A stretch of DNA of 64,000 nucleotides from UBA10649 sp964597445. GTDB taxonomy: Bacteria; Actinomycetota; Actinomycetes; S36-B12. A model generated the notes under the pieces. The model saw nothing but the letters and a program-made list of their open reading frames with translations. It was not told where the DNA came from and did no database searches. The position numbers were made by a program, and so were the translations under genes. Numbering within the stretch: position 1 is the stretch's first letter; every line of letters begins with the position of its first letter. Location of the stretch: contig CAZQXO010000001.1 in assembly GCA_964597445.1 (NCBI GenBank), positions 124,001 through 188,000 on the forward strand, written 5' to 3'. Of the stretch, positions 45,031 through 53,656 are shown piece after piece.

Positions 45031-45788
45031 TCGTCGACGTCCTTCGTCACCCGACGCCTGCGGCCCTGGCACGAGATGTGGCGGCCCGAACGATCACCAC
45101 GCTGGTGGAGCGGGTCGCCGATGCCGGCATCGCCCATCTGTGTCTCACCGGGGGCGGTATCGGAACCGCCTGCCTCCGAGAGATCGCCGAGGGTCCGGGA
45201 GTCGACGCCGTGGACTGGTCACAGGTGCACGTGTGGTGGGGTGACGAGCGCTTCCTGCCCCACGGGGATCCCGAGCGCAACGACACGGGGGCACGCGCCG
45301 CACTCCTGGATCACGTGGGGATCCCCTCCGGCAACATCCACGCGATGCCCTCGCCTGCCGAGGCGACGGATGTCGACGCCGGCGCCGCCCTCTATGCCGA
45401 CGAGCTGCGCCGCTGGGCTGAGGGGGCTGTCGTTCCGTCGATGGACATCCTGCTCCTGGGCATCGGGCCAGACGCGCATGTCGCTTCGATCTTCCCCGAG
45501 TTGCCGGCCGTGCACGATGAGCGCCCCACGGCCGGGGTCCACGGCGCGCCGAAGCCCCCTCCCCTGCGCATCACGCTGACCTTCCCCAGCATCCGGGCGG
45601 CCCAGCAGGTCTGGATCCTCGCTTCCGGGGCGGAGAAGGCGTCGGCTGTGCGACTGGCCCTGACGCCGGGGGCAGGTGAGTTCCAGGTTCCGGCCGCCGG
45701 TGCCCGCGGGCTGCAGCGCACCCTTGTCCTGGTCGATGCCGCCGCAGCGGCGGAGCTTCCCGAGGACCTGGGGCGCCCCTCGGCCTGA
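45027..45788 (+). CDS. pgl: 6-Phosphogluconolactonase
   Basis: This 253-residue DevB-type enzyme hydrolyses the lactone from Zwf. 'LCLTGGGIGTACLREI', 'VHVWWGDERFLPHGDPERN' and 'LLGIGPDAHVASIFP' are the glucosamine-6-phosphate-isomerase fold motifs. It starts at GTG 45027 inside the opcA stop. It is the last gene of the operon and ends 6 bp from the convergent RbpA-like gene; no terminator is visible between them. Confidence 0.94.
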   Translation: MIVDVLRHPTPAALARDVAARTITTLVERVADAGIAHLCLTGGGIGTACLREIAEGPGVDAVDWSQVHVWWGDERFLPHGDPERNDTGARAALLDHVGIPSGNIHAMPSPAEATDVDAGAALYADELRRWAEGAVVPSMDILLLGIGPDAHVASIFPELPAVHDERPTAGVHGAPKPPPLRITLTFPSIRAAQQVWILASGAEKASAVRLALTPGAGEFQVPAAGARGLQRTLVLVDAAAAAELPEDLGRPSA

Positions 45789-45794
45789 CGTGGG

Positions 45795-46130
45795 CTAGGC
45801 CTCGCCGCGCAGCTTGGCCAGTGCCTCGTCGAGGATCGCAGCGCCGTCCTTGTCGGAGCGCCGCTCCTTCACGTAGGCCAGATGGGTCTTGTAGGGCTCG
45901 ACCTTCGGGGGAGCCGGGGGGTTCTCCTGGTCCGGGCCGGCAGGCAGGCCGCACCGCGGGCAGTCCCACTCGTCCGGCACGGCAGCCTCCGCTGCGAAAC
46001 TGGGACGGCTCTCGTGGCCCCGCGAGCACCAGAAGGACACCCACACTCGAGGTGCGGCCTCGCCACGCTCGGCCTCGCCCATGGGCCCCGCTCCGACGCG
46101 GCTTCCCCGAATAGCGCTACCACCAGCCAT
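45795..46130 (-). CDS. Second RbpA-family protein
   Basis: This 111-residue paralogue of RbpA has the same layout: basic opening 'AIRGSRVGAGPMGE', zinc-ribbon core with 'FWCSRGHESRPSF' and 'DEWDCPRCGLPAG', a proline-rich basic linker 'PPAPPKVEPYKTH', then helices 'LAYVKERRSDKDGAAILDEALAKLR'. The RTHWDMLMERR sigma contact of true RbpA is replaced by 'KTHLAYVKERRS', so it may bind a different sigma or do so weakly. This inference comes from alignment by eye. GAGGAG lies 5 bases before ATG 46130. It lies downstream of secG. Confidence 0.82.
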   Translation of the reverse strand: MAGGSAIRGSRVGAGPMGEAERGEAAPRVWVSFWCSRGHESRPSFAAEAAVPDEWDCPRCGLPAGPDQENPPAPPKVEPYKTHLAYVKERRSDKDGAAILDEALAKLRGEA

Positions 46131-46143
46131 GCTGCTCCTCCTG

Positions 46144-46389
46144 TCAGGCGGTGCTCACGAGGAGCCCCACCGCCACGATGCTCGCCGCCCAGACCAGTCC
46201 GATTCCCACGGTCAGCCGATCGAGATTCTTCTCCGCCACCGATGACCCACCGACGGAGGAGCTCACACCACCGCCGAAGAGGTCGGAGAGCCCGCCGCCC
46301 TTGCCGCGATGAAGCAGGATGAGCACGACGAGCAGCACGCTGGTGATCATGAGGATCACGGCGAGCACGATCGTGAGTGCAGTGACCAT
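46144..46389 (-). CDS. secG: Preprotein translocase subunit SecG
   Basis: This 81-residue two-helix membrane subunit of SecYEG has 'LTIVLAVILMITSVLLVVLILLHRGKGGGLSDLFGG' covering the first helix and the conserved loop, and 'VGIGLVWAASIVAVGLLVST' as the second. AGGAG lies 7 bases before ATG 46389. A TATCCT hexamer (46445-46440) and a short CCGGC/GCCGG hairpin lie between tpiA and secG. Confidence 0.93.
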   Translation of the reverse strand: MVTALTIVLAVILMITSVLLVVLILLHRGKGGGLSDLFGGGVSSSVGGSSVAEKNLDRLTVGIGLVWAASIVAVGLLVSTA

Positions 46390-46453
46390 GTGATGCTCCT
46401 GGGAGGGCGGACGAGAGTCCGGCGATGCCGGGCTCCTGAAGGATAGACCGGGC

Positions 46454-47251
46454 TCAGCCCACCAGCTCAGGTGGGTGCAGGCGGAACCGGACAATGCCGA
46501 CGAACTCGTCTGGATCGAGGCTCGCTCCCCCGATGAGCGCCCCGTCGACATCCGCCTTGGCCATGATCCCCGCCACGTTCGAGGACTTGACCGAGCCGCC
46601 ATACAGGATCCTGACGGACGCTGCTGCCTCCGTTCCGAAGGACTCCGCGATCCGGACGCGAATCGCCTCGCACACCTCCTGGGCATCCTCGGGCGTGGCG
46701 ACCTCGCCGGTGCCGATCGCCCAGATGGGCTCGTAGGCGATGACCAGACCCGCCACCTGATCGGCACTCAGGCCGGCCAGGTCCGCATCGAGCTGGGAGA
46801 GCACGTGCTCGACCTGCCTCCCCGCCTGGCGAATCTCGAGTCCCTCGCCCATGCAGACGATGGGGGTCAGGTTATTGCGGAGCGCGGCATGGACCTTCGC
46901 ATTGACCACGTCGTCCGTCTCGCCGTTGTATTCGCGGCGCTCACTGTGGCCGACCGTGACGAAGGTGCACCCGAGCTTCTCGAGCATCGGACCGCTCACC
47001 TGGCCGGTGAAGGCCCCGCCGTCCTTCTCCGCGAGGTCCTGGGCGCCGTAGAGGATGTCGTACCGATCCCCGTCGACGAGTGTCTGGACGGACCTGATGT
47101 CGGTGAACGGCGGCAGCACGGCCACATCCACGGCGGCGAAGTCCTCGTCCTTGAGCGCGAACGCGAGCTTCTGGACGAGCGCGATCGCCTCCAGATGGTT
47201 CATGTTCATCTTCCAGTTGCCCGCCATGAGCGGCTTGCGGTCATTCGCCAT
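46454..47251 (-). CDS. tpiA: Triose-phosphate isomerase
   Basis: This 265-residue TIM barrel has Lys in 'LMAGNWKMNMN', His in 'TFVTVGHSERRE', the catalytic Glu in 'VIAYEPIWAIGTGEVATPEDAQEV' and phosphate loop 'RILYGGSVKSSN'. ATG 47251 is coupled to the pgk stop (TGATG). Confidence 0.96.
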   Translation of the reverse strand: MANDRKPLMAGNWKMNMNHLEAIALVQKLAFALKDEDFAAVDVAVLPPFTDIRSVQTLVDGDRYDILYGAQDLAEKDGGAFTGQVSGPMLEKLGCTFVTVGHSERREYNGETDDVVNAKVHAALRNNLTPIVCMGEGLEIRQAGRQVEHVLSQLDADLAGLSADQVAGLVIAYEPIWAIGTGEVATPEDAQEVCEAIRVRIAESFGTEAAASVRILYGGSVKSSNVAGIMAKADVDGALIGGASLDPDEFVGIVRFRLHPPELVG

Positions 47252-48450
47252 CAGGCGGTCTCCTCCAGGGCTGCCAGTCCAGGCAGGGTCTTGCCCTCGA
47301 GAAACTCCAGGCTCGCCCCTCCCCCGGTGCTGATGTGGGTGAATCGGGACTCGTCGACGTCCAGGAGTCGCACGGCGGCTGCGGAGTCGCCACCGCCGAT
47401 GACCGTCATCGCGTCCGAGTCCGCCATGGCGCGCGCCACGGCCAGCGTGCCGCCCGAGAAGGGATCCATCTCGAAGACGCCCATCGGGCCGTTCCAGACC
47501 ACCGTGCCCGCGTCAGCGATCCGCGCTGCGAAGAGCTCCCGCGTGCGGGGGCCGATATCGAGCCCCATCCAGCCGTCAGGGATCGCATCGGCGTCGACGA
47601 CCCGCGTCTGCGCGTCCGCGGCGAACCGGTCAGCGATCACGAAGTCCACGGGAAGGAGCAGCTCCACGCCTCCGGCCTGCGCGTGCTCCAGGAACCCGCG
47701 CACGGTCTCGATCTGAGCGGCCTCGAGCAGGGAGTCTCCGACTCCATGGCCTTGAGCCGCCAGGAAGGTGTAGGCCATGCCGCCACCGATGAGCAGTCGG
47801 TCCACACGCGTGATGAGACTGCCGATGACGCCGAGCTTGTCACTCACCTTCGATCCGCCGAGCACGACCACGAAGGGGCGGGCGGGCTCAGCCATGATGC
47901 GACCGAACACGGAGGCCTCCTGATGCACGAGCCGACCCGCGGCGTTGGGCAGCAGCCGCGCGACGTCCGTGACGGATGCCTGATTGCGGTGCACGACTCC
48001 GAAGCCGTCCGACACATAGGCATCAGCGAGGGCAGCCAACTCGGCCGCCAGAGCCTGCCGCTCCTCAGCGACCTTGCTCGTCTCGCGGGCATCGAATCGG
48101 ATGTTCTCGAGCAGCAGGACATCCCCGGGCGCCATCCCCGCCACCGCCGCCGGCGCATCGGCCAGATCGACGAGGCCCACCGACGCTCCGAGGAGCTCGC
48201 CCAGTCGGGATGCGACCGGGGCGAGGCTCAGCTCGGGGACCTTCTCCCCCTTGGCGCGTCCGAGGTGGGCCGCGACGACGACGCGGGCGCCCTGGCCCCG
48301 CAGGAACTCCAGCGTCGGCAGGGCGGCCACGATGCGTCCGTCATCGGTGATGACGCGCGATCCATCCGACCCCTCGGCGAGCGGGACGTTGAAGTCCGCG
48401 CGCACCAGCACCGTCCTCCCCGTGACGTCGAGGTCGTCCAGTGACTTCAT
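47251..48450 (-). CDS. pgk: Phosphoglycerate kinase
   Basis: This 399-residue glycolytic kinase has 'VLVRADFNVPLAEG', 'LLLENIRFDARET', 'VVLGGSKVSDKLGVIGSLI', 'VWNGPMGVFEMDPFSGGT' and 'VIGGGDSAAAVRLL'. It lies 9 bp after the gap gene in the gap-pgk-tpiA operon. Confidence 0.96.
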   Translation of the reverse strand: MKSLDDLDVTGRTVLVRADFNVPLAEGSDGSRVITDDGRIVAALPTLEFLRGQGARVVVAAHLGRAKGEKVPELSLAPVASRLGELLGASVGLVDLADAPAAVAGMAPGDVLLLENIRFDARETSKVAEERQALAAELAALADAYVSDGFGVVHRNQASVTDVARLLPNAAGRLVHQEASVFGRIMAEPARPFVVVLGGSKVSDKLGVIGSLITRVDRLLIGGGMAYTFLAAQGHGVGDSLLEAAQIETVRGFLEHAQAGGVELLLPVDFVIADRFAADAQTRVVDADAIPDGWMGLDIGPRTRELFAARIADAGTVVWNGPMGVFEMDPFSGGTLAVARAMADSDAMTVIGGGDSAAAVRLLDVDESRFTHISTGGGASLEFLEGKTLPGLAALEETA

Positions 48451-48459
48451 GCGCGATGC

Positions 48460-49464
48460 CTAGAGCTTGGCGCCCACGAGGCCGACCAGGTCGACCAGGC
48501 GGTTGCTGTAGCCCCACTCGTTGTCATACCAGCCCAGCACCTTGACCATGTTGCCGTTGGCGTTGGTCATGGATGCGTCGAAGATGCAGGAGGCCGGATC
48601 GGTGACGATGTCGGTCGAGACGATGGGGTCCTCGGTGTAGACCAGGATCCCCTTCAGGGAGCCCTCGGCGGCAGCCTTCACGACGGCGTTGATCTCGTCC
48701 TTCGTGGCAGCCGTCTTCAGCTCGACCGTCAGGTCCGTGGCAGAGCCCGTGGGCACAGGGACACGCATCGCGTAGCCGTCGAGCTTGCCCTTCATGCTCG
48801 GCATGACGAGTCCGATGGCCTTGGCGGCCCCCGTGCTCGTCGGGATCATGTTCAGGGCCGCAGCGCGGGCCCGGCGGAGATCCTTGTGCGGGTAGTCGAG
48901 GATGTTCTGATCGTTGGTGTAGGCGTGGATCGTCGTCATCAGTCCACGCTCGATGCCGAACGCGTCATCGATCGCCTTGGCCATGGGCGCAAGGCAGTTC
49001 GTGGTGCAGGACGCGTTGGAGATGATGTTGTGACGGGCCGGGTCGTACTCCTTGTCGTTCACGCCCATGACGATCGTGATGTCCTCGCCCGTGGCCGGAG
49101 CCGAGATGATGACCTTCTTCGCGCCGGCTGCGAGGTGCTTTCCGGCACTCTCCGCATCGGTGAAGAAGCCCGTGGACTCGATGACGATGTCCGCGCCGAC
49201 CTTGGCCCACGGGAGGTTCGCCGGATCCCGCTCCGCGAAGACGGGAAGCGCCTTGCCGTCCACGAGGATCTCTCCCTCACCAGCCACGACCTCCTTGCCG
49301 AGGCGGCCGAGCACGCTGTCGTACTTGAGGAGGTGAGCCAGAGTGGTCGTGTCGGTGAGGTCGTTGACACCCACCACCTCGACGTCGGCACCGCTGGCGA
49401 GCAGGGCCCGGTAGAAGTTGCGGCCGATGCGGCCGAAGCCGTTGATGCCCACCTTGACTGTCAC
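48460..49464 (-). CDS. gap: Glyceraldehyde-3-phosphate dehydrogenase
   Basis: This 334-residue type I enzyme has 'VGINGFGRIGRNFYRALL' (NAD loop), catalytic Cys in 'ISNASCTTNCLAP', 'TTIHAYTNDQNILD' and 'GWYDNEWGYSNRLVDL'. GTG 49464 follows GGAGGAG by 9 bases, so the longer upstream frame is rejected. A TAGGAT -10 lies 63 bp upstream. It heads gap-pgk-tpiA-secG. Confidence 0.96.
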   Translation of the reverse strand: MTVKVGINGFGRIGRNFYRALLASGADVEVVGVNDLTDTTTLAHLLKYDSVLGRLGKEVVAGEGEILVDGKALPVFAERDPANLPWAKVGADIVIESTGFFTDAESAGKHLAAGAKKVIISAPATGEDITIVMGVNDKEYDPARHNIISNASCTTNCLAPMAKAIDDAFGIERGLMTTIHAYTNDQNILDYPHKDLRRARAAALNMIPTSTGAAKAIGLVMPSMKGKLDGYAMRVPVPTGSATDLTVELKTAATKDEINAVVKAAAEGSLKGILVYTEDPIVSTDIVTDPASCIFDASMTNANGNMVKVLGWYDNEWGYSNRLVDLVGLVGAKL

Positions 49465-49526
49465 TGCGCGCTCCTCCAAGAGTGTGAGCCCTCGTGGGGC
49501 CCGGGTGAATGTCCGTAAACGCTTCC

Positions 49527-49532
49527 ATCCTA
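49527..49532 (-). promoter_or_regulatory. gap -10 box TAGGAT
   Basis: TAGGAT on the minus strand, giving a leader of about 55 bases with a ribosome site, in contrast to the leaderless promoters elsewhere in the window. Confidence 0.5.
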
Positions 49533-49580
49533 GTGGGCGCACCTGCGGTGACGGGAATCAGGATTCAGCGCGTGGACGTC

Positions 49581-50648
49581 CTAGGAATGACGATGGACGG
49601 CGTGCGCCCTCGCGCGCTCGAGTGCCTCGGCGAGTCGCGGCAGGTTGGCATGCCAGTCAGCGCGCTCCTGCACCTCCTGACGCGCGCGCTCGACCACGGT
49701 GATCGGGTAGTGCGCGGTCACCCGGATCAGCAGGTCCCTGATCGCCCCCACATCGCCGGTCGGGAAGGTGAACCCGGTCTCCCCGTCCCGGACCCAGTCG
49801 AGGTTTCCCGGCGTCGCTGACACGAGGACCGGCGTGCCGCAGGCCATGGCCTGGAGCAGGGTCACCGACGTGCCGTCGACTTCCGAGGCCGAGACGTAGC
49901 AGGCCGCTCGGCCCAGCAGGGGGACGAGGTCGCCTTCCGACACGCGGCCGATGAAGCGCACGCGATCAGCCACCCCCAGCGTGCGCACGAGCTCCTTCAG
50001 CTCCGCGGTCTGGGAGCCCTCGTGCCCGATGATCAGGTAGGGATCCGGGAAGTCCTCATGCACGTCCCGCCGACGCGGCACCTCGGCGAATGCCCGGACG
50101 ACATCGTCGACCCGGTAGAGATGCTCGTGCGCACGAAGGGACACCACGAGGGGGGCATGCGGCGGGACGCCCAGAAGGAAGGCGTCGATCCACGGCCCGT
50201 GGAACGCGAACGTGTCGAGATCCACGCCCCACGGCAGGTACGTGATCCGATCGGCAGGCAGGCCTGCCGATCGGGCGACCTGCTGGTTCCAGGCCGAGTC
50301 GACGATGAGTCCGTCCAGCCGCGCGAGCCAGGTGAGAGACTCCCCGCGCTCATGAGCCTCGGTGATGTCGTAGCCCCACGACAGGCCGACCAGGACGACA
50401 TCACCATCGAGCAGGGCCGGCACGACCGAGTCCAGCGGCCCAGCGAGCACCGGAATGCCACCGGCCGCGGCGAGCTGCACCGCCTCCCGAAGCTCCAGGG
50501 CATCCTCGACGTCGCGCCCCAACGAGATCACGAAGGGCGTGTAGCCCGTCTCGAGCAGGGCCGAGACCCACCGCTCATCGTGGACGCCCCAGCCCCGGGT
50601 GACGTAGACGCAGTCGTGATCACGGACGGTTCGGTCGCCACCGATCAC
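49581..50648 (-). CDS. Glycosyltransferase family 4 protein
   Basis: This 355-residue GT-B glycosyltransferase starts its N-terminal Rossmann domain at 'CVYVTRGWGVHDERWVSALLETGY'. Its C-terminal domain holds the nucleotide-sugar signature 'VRFIGRVSEGDLVPLLGRAACYVSASEVDGTSVTLLQAMACGTPVLVS' region, with the E-x7-E-like pair partly changed. Donor and acceptor are unknown. It is inserted between gap and whiA and has no partner glycan genes beside it. GTG 50648 lies 30 bp from the whiA stop. Confidence 0.85.
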   Translation of the reverse strand: MIGGDRTVRDHDCVYVTRGWGVHDERWVSALLETGYTPFVISLGRDVEDALELREAVQLAAAGGIPVLAGPLDSVVPALLDGDVVLVGLSWGYDITEAHERGESLTWLARLDGLIVDSAWNQQVARSAGLPADRITYLPWGVDLDTFAFHGPWIDAFLLGVPPHAPLVVSLRAHEHLYRVDDVVRAFAEVPRRRDVHEDFPDPYLIIGHEGSQTAELKELVRTLGVADRVRFIGRVSEGDLVPLLGRAACYVSASEVDGTSVTLLQAMACGTPVLVSATPGNLDWVRDGETGFTFPTGDVGAIRDLLIRVTAHYPITVVERARQEVQERADWHANLPRLAEALERARAHAVHRHS

Positions 50649-50678
50649 GGCCTCTCCTCGATCACCGCGGGTTCTCGC

Positions 50679-51659
50679 TCACGGCAGGAGAAGCTCGGGA
50701 CCGAGGGCCGCCTCCGTGTCCGGTATGCCCAGCTCAGCGGCCCGCTTGTCCGCGAGGGCCAGCAGCCGCCGGATGCGCCCGGCGATGGCGTCCTTCGTCA
50801 TGGGCGGGTCCGCCAGGGCTCCGAGCTCTTCGAGACTCGCCTGCTGATGCTCAAGGCGGAGCCGGCCCGCGGACAGCAGGTGGTCCGGGACATCGTCGCC
50901 GAGGATCTCCATGGCGCGCTGCACTCGAGCACCCGCGGCCACGGCCGCGCGTGCGGACCGGCGGAGGTTCGCATCGTCGAAGTTCGCCAGACGGTTGGCC
51001 GTGGCGCGCACCTCGCGGCGCATGCGCCGCTCCTCCCAGGCCAGCACCGACTCGTGCGCCCCGAGACGCGTGAGCATGGCCCCGATGCCGTCCCCATCGC
51101 GGATCACGACCCGGTCCACACCGCGCACCTCACGGGACTTGGACGCGATCCCGAGGCGCCGAGCAGCACCGACCAGGGCGAGAGCGGCCTCGGGTCCCGG
51201 GCAGGTGATCTCGAGCGAGGAGGAGCGTCCCGGCTCGGTGAGGGATCCGTGCGCAAGGAAGGCCCCACGCCAGGCGGACTCGACGTCGCACACGCCTCCC
51301 GCGACGATCGCCGGCGGAAGTCCGCGGACGGGCCTGCCACGGCCATCGACGATGCCGGTCTGGCGGGCAAGGGCCTCCCCGCCGTCGACCACGCGAACGA
51401 GGTACCGGGAGCCCTTGCGGATGCCCCCGGACTGGACCATCGTCACCTCGGCCTCGTGGCCGTAGACGTCGAAGATGTCCTTGCGAAGACGGCGGGCTGC
51501 GGCACCGGTGTCGAGCTCCGCCTCGATGACGATGTGACCGCCGACGATGTGCAGCCCACCGGCGAACCTCAGGATCGTGGAGACCTCCGCCTTGCGGCAG
51601 CAGGACTTGGTCACGTCGACACGGCTCAGCTCGTCCTTGACCGCCGCCGTCATCGCCAT
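50679..51659 (-). CDS. whiA: DNA-binding protein WhiA
   Basis: This 326-residue protein combines a homing-endonuclease-like (LAGLIDADG-derived) N-terminal domain with a C-terminal helix-turn-helix. 'VTKSCCRKAEVSTILRFAGGLHI', 'WRGAFLAHGSLTEP', 'DDANLRRSARAAVAAGARVQRAMEIL' and 'DPPMTKDAIAGRIRRLLALAD' are conserved. WhiA controls sporulation septation in Streptomyces and division in other Gram-positives. ATG 51659 or 51653; the second has a better ribosome-site distance. Confidence 0.95.
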   Translation of the reverse strand: MAMTAAVKDELSRVDVTKSCCRKAEVSTILRFAGGLHIVGGHIVIEAELDTGAAARRLRKDIFDVYGHEAEVTMVQSGGIRKGSRYLVRVVDGGEALARQTGIVDGRGRPVRGLPPAIVAGGVCDVESAWRGAFLAHGSLTEPGRSSSLEITCPGPEAALALVGAARRLGIASKSREVRGVDRVVIRDGDGIGAMLTRLGAHESVLAWEERRMRREVRATANRLANFDDANLRRSARAAVAAGARVQRAMEILGDDVPDHLLSAGRLRLEHQQASLEELGALADPPMTKDAIAGRIRRLLALADKRAAELGIPDTEAALGPELLLP

Positions 51660-51752
51660 CGTCCTGTCACTCCCTCCCGGCCCAGCGCAGCAGGTGCCAT
51701 GGGGGCCCACCGCCGCAGATCGGGCATCAGGGCCGCGGATCCGCACGCCACC

Positions 51753-52733
51753 CTAGGCCAGCACGGTATCGAATGCGACGGCGAGTCTCTGGGGATCGTG
51801 CATCCCGGCGTGGCCGACGTCGGGACGACTCACGCCCATCAGGAACGGCTCGGCACCGAGGTCAGCGCACGAACGACGCAGAGCGGCGAGATCCTCCACG
51901 TGCTCGCGATCGGCGATCACGGTGTCGATCCGCAGGTCGGGCAGGTAGTTGTACAGCACATCCAGATAGGTATGGGCAGCGAACCCCGTCGTCTCCCCCA
52001 TCTGCGGGTTCAGGTTCAGGACGACGATGCGGCGCGCCGGACTCGCCAGGATCGCGCGGGCGAGCTCGGGGATGACCAGATGCGGCATCACGGACGTGTA
52101 CCAGGACCCCGGACCCAGGACGATCGCGTCGGCGTCGAGTACCGCCTGGACAGCCTCGGCACAGGCTGGGGGCTCCGGTGGGTCGAGGGCGATGTGGAGG
52201 ACGTCGCCCGGCGTTGTCGCCACCTCCACCTGGCCTCGGACCTCCACCACCGCCTCCGGTCGCGCCGGATCGTGGCCGAGCACCTCGGCCACGATGGTGA
52301 GAGGGACCGTGCTGCAGGGAAGCACTCGCCCGTTGGCCCCCAGCAGCGCCCCGACCCAGTCGAGTCCGGTGACGGCATCCCCCGTCTGCTCCCACAGCGC
52401 CGTGATGAGCAGGTTGCCGAGACTGTGACCGGCGAGCTCCCCCGACCCTCCGAACCGGTGCTGGATCACCCGCTCCCAGGTGCGACCCCAGGAGTCATCG
52501 CCACAGAGAGCGGCGAGCGCCATGCGCAGGTCGCCCGCCGGGAGAACGCCGAACTCCTCGCGCAGCCGTCCGCTGGATCCGCCGTCGTCCGCCACGCCCA
52601 CGACGGCTGTCAGCTGGTCGGTCACCCGACGGAGGGCCTGGAGCGAGGCAGCGAGACCGTGCCCTCCGCCCAGAGCCACGACGTTGCGGGTGCCCGACGA
52701 GGAGCCGAACGACGCCGGAGACCGACGACTCAC
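51753..52733 (-). CDS. yvcK: Gluconeogenesis factor YvcK family
   Basis: This 326-residue CofD-like protein starts with 'VVALGGGHGLAASLQALR' and has 'VVGVADDGGSSGRLREEFGVLPAGDLRMALAAL', 'GHSLGNLLI' and 'ADAIVLGPGSWYTSVMPHLVI'. YvcK/CuvA binds UDP-sugars and is needed for gluconeogenic growth and cell-wall control. GTG 52733 overlaps the rapZ stop by 4 bp (GTGA). It precedes whiA with about 90 bp between. Confidence 0.94.
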   Translation of the reverse strand: MSRRSPASFGSSSGTRNVVALGGGHGLAASLQALRRVTDQLTAVVGVADDGGSSGRLREEFGVLPAGDLRMALAALCGDDSWGRTWERVIQHRFGGSGELAGHSLGNLLITALWEQTGDAVTGLDWVGALLGANGRVLPCSTVPLTIVAEVLGHDPARPEAVVEVRGQVEVATTPGDVLHIALDPPEPPACAEAVQAVLDADAIVLGPGSWYTSVMPHLVIPELARAILASPARRIVVLNLNPQMGETTGFAAHTYLDVLYNYLPDLRIDTVIADREHVEDLAALRRSCADLGAEPFLMGVSRPDVGHAGMHDPQRLAVAFDTVLA

Positions 52734-53656
52734 TCGCGACCCAGGTCCCGGTGGAAGGTGCGCACGACGACGCCCTCGAGCGCCAGGCGAGCGGCGAGAG
52801 CCTCCGCGAGCGCGACACTGCGGTGCTTCCCTCCCGTGCATCCCACGGCGACCGTCACGTAGCGCTTGCCCTCGCGGAGGTAGCCGCTGGACACGATCCG
52901 GATGAGGGAGTCGTAGGCGTCCAGGAACTCCTCTGCACCTCGACGGGACAGCACGTCTGCGGCCACCGGCGCATCGAGGCCCGTGAGCGGCCGGAGTTCC
53001 TCGTCCCAGTAGGGATTGGGCAGAAAGCGCGCGTCGGCGACCAGATCCGCATCCACGGGGATCCCGTACTTGAAGCCGAAGGACATGACCGTGCATGTGA
53101 GCCGGGGAGGGACATCCGCCTCGAATGCGTCCTCCATGCGACGACGGAGATCGTGGACGTTGATGGCCGAGGTGTCGATCACCAGATCCGCCCTCGCCCG
53201 GAGGTCCGCCAGAAGGTCGCGCTCCGCCTGGAGCCCGTCGAGGATCCGCTGCCCGCCTTGCAGGGGGTGCGGGCGCCGGGAGCTCTCGAACCGTCGGACG
53301 AGCGCCTCGTCCGAAGCCTCCAGGAACACGATGCGCAGACCCACGCCCTCTCGTGGAAGGTCTCGGATCGCGTCCGACAGCTCGCGGAAGAAGGACCCGC
53401 CTCGCGCATCGACCACGACCCCGACGCGTTGGACGTCGGGCGATCGCCGTGCGAGGTCGACGGCCGAGGTGAGCAGCGAAGGAGGCATGTTGTCGATCAC
53501 GAACCAACCCATGTCCTCGAGCGCGCGCGCCGCAGTGGATCGGCCCGCCCCTGACATGCCCGTCACGAGGACCAGGTCGAGACTGTGACGATCGGCATCG
53601 CTGCCGGTCACGGGGGTGGCGTCCTGCATCCCGTCCATGCCCCCATCATCACGCAT
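52730..53656 (-). CDS. rapZ: RNase adaptor / nucleotide-binding protein RapZ
   Basis: This about 308-residue protein has a P-loop N-terminal domain 'VLVTGMSGAGRSTAARALEDMGWFVIDNMPP' and a C-terminal domain with 'TVMSFGFKYGIPVDADLVADARFLPNPYW' and 'AVGCTGGKHRSVALAE'. Walker A ends Gly-Arg-Ser, not Gly-Lys-Ser, as in other actinobacterial members. In E. coli it guides RNase E to the GlmZ RNA; the actinobacterial target is unknown. ATG 53656 overlaps uvrC by 8 bp; ATG 53638 or 53629 are alternatives. Confidence 0.92.
   Translation of the reverse strand: MRDDGGMDGMQDATPVTGSDADRHSLDLVLVTGMSGAGRSTAARALEDMGWFVIDNMPPSLLTSAVDLARRSPDVQRVGVVVDARGGSFFRELSDAIRDLPREGVGLRIVFLEASDEALVRRFESSRRPHPLQGGQRILDGLQAERDLLADLRARADLVIDTSAINVHDLRRRMEDAFEADVPPRLTCTVMSFGFKYGIPVDADLVADARFLPNPYWDEELRPLTGLDAPVAADVLSRRGAEEFLDAYDSLIRIVSSGYLREGKRYVTVAVGCTGGKHRSVALAEALAARLALEGVVVRTFHRDLGRE

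Noticed and set aside
50022..52862. 946-codon plus-strand open frame
   Set aside because: Spans three well-conserved minus-strand genes (glycosyltransferase, whiA, yvcK); no domain seen.
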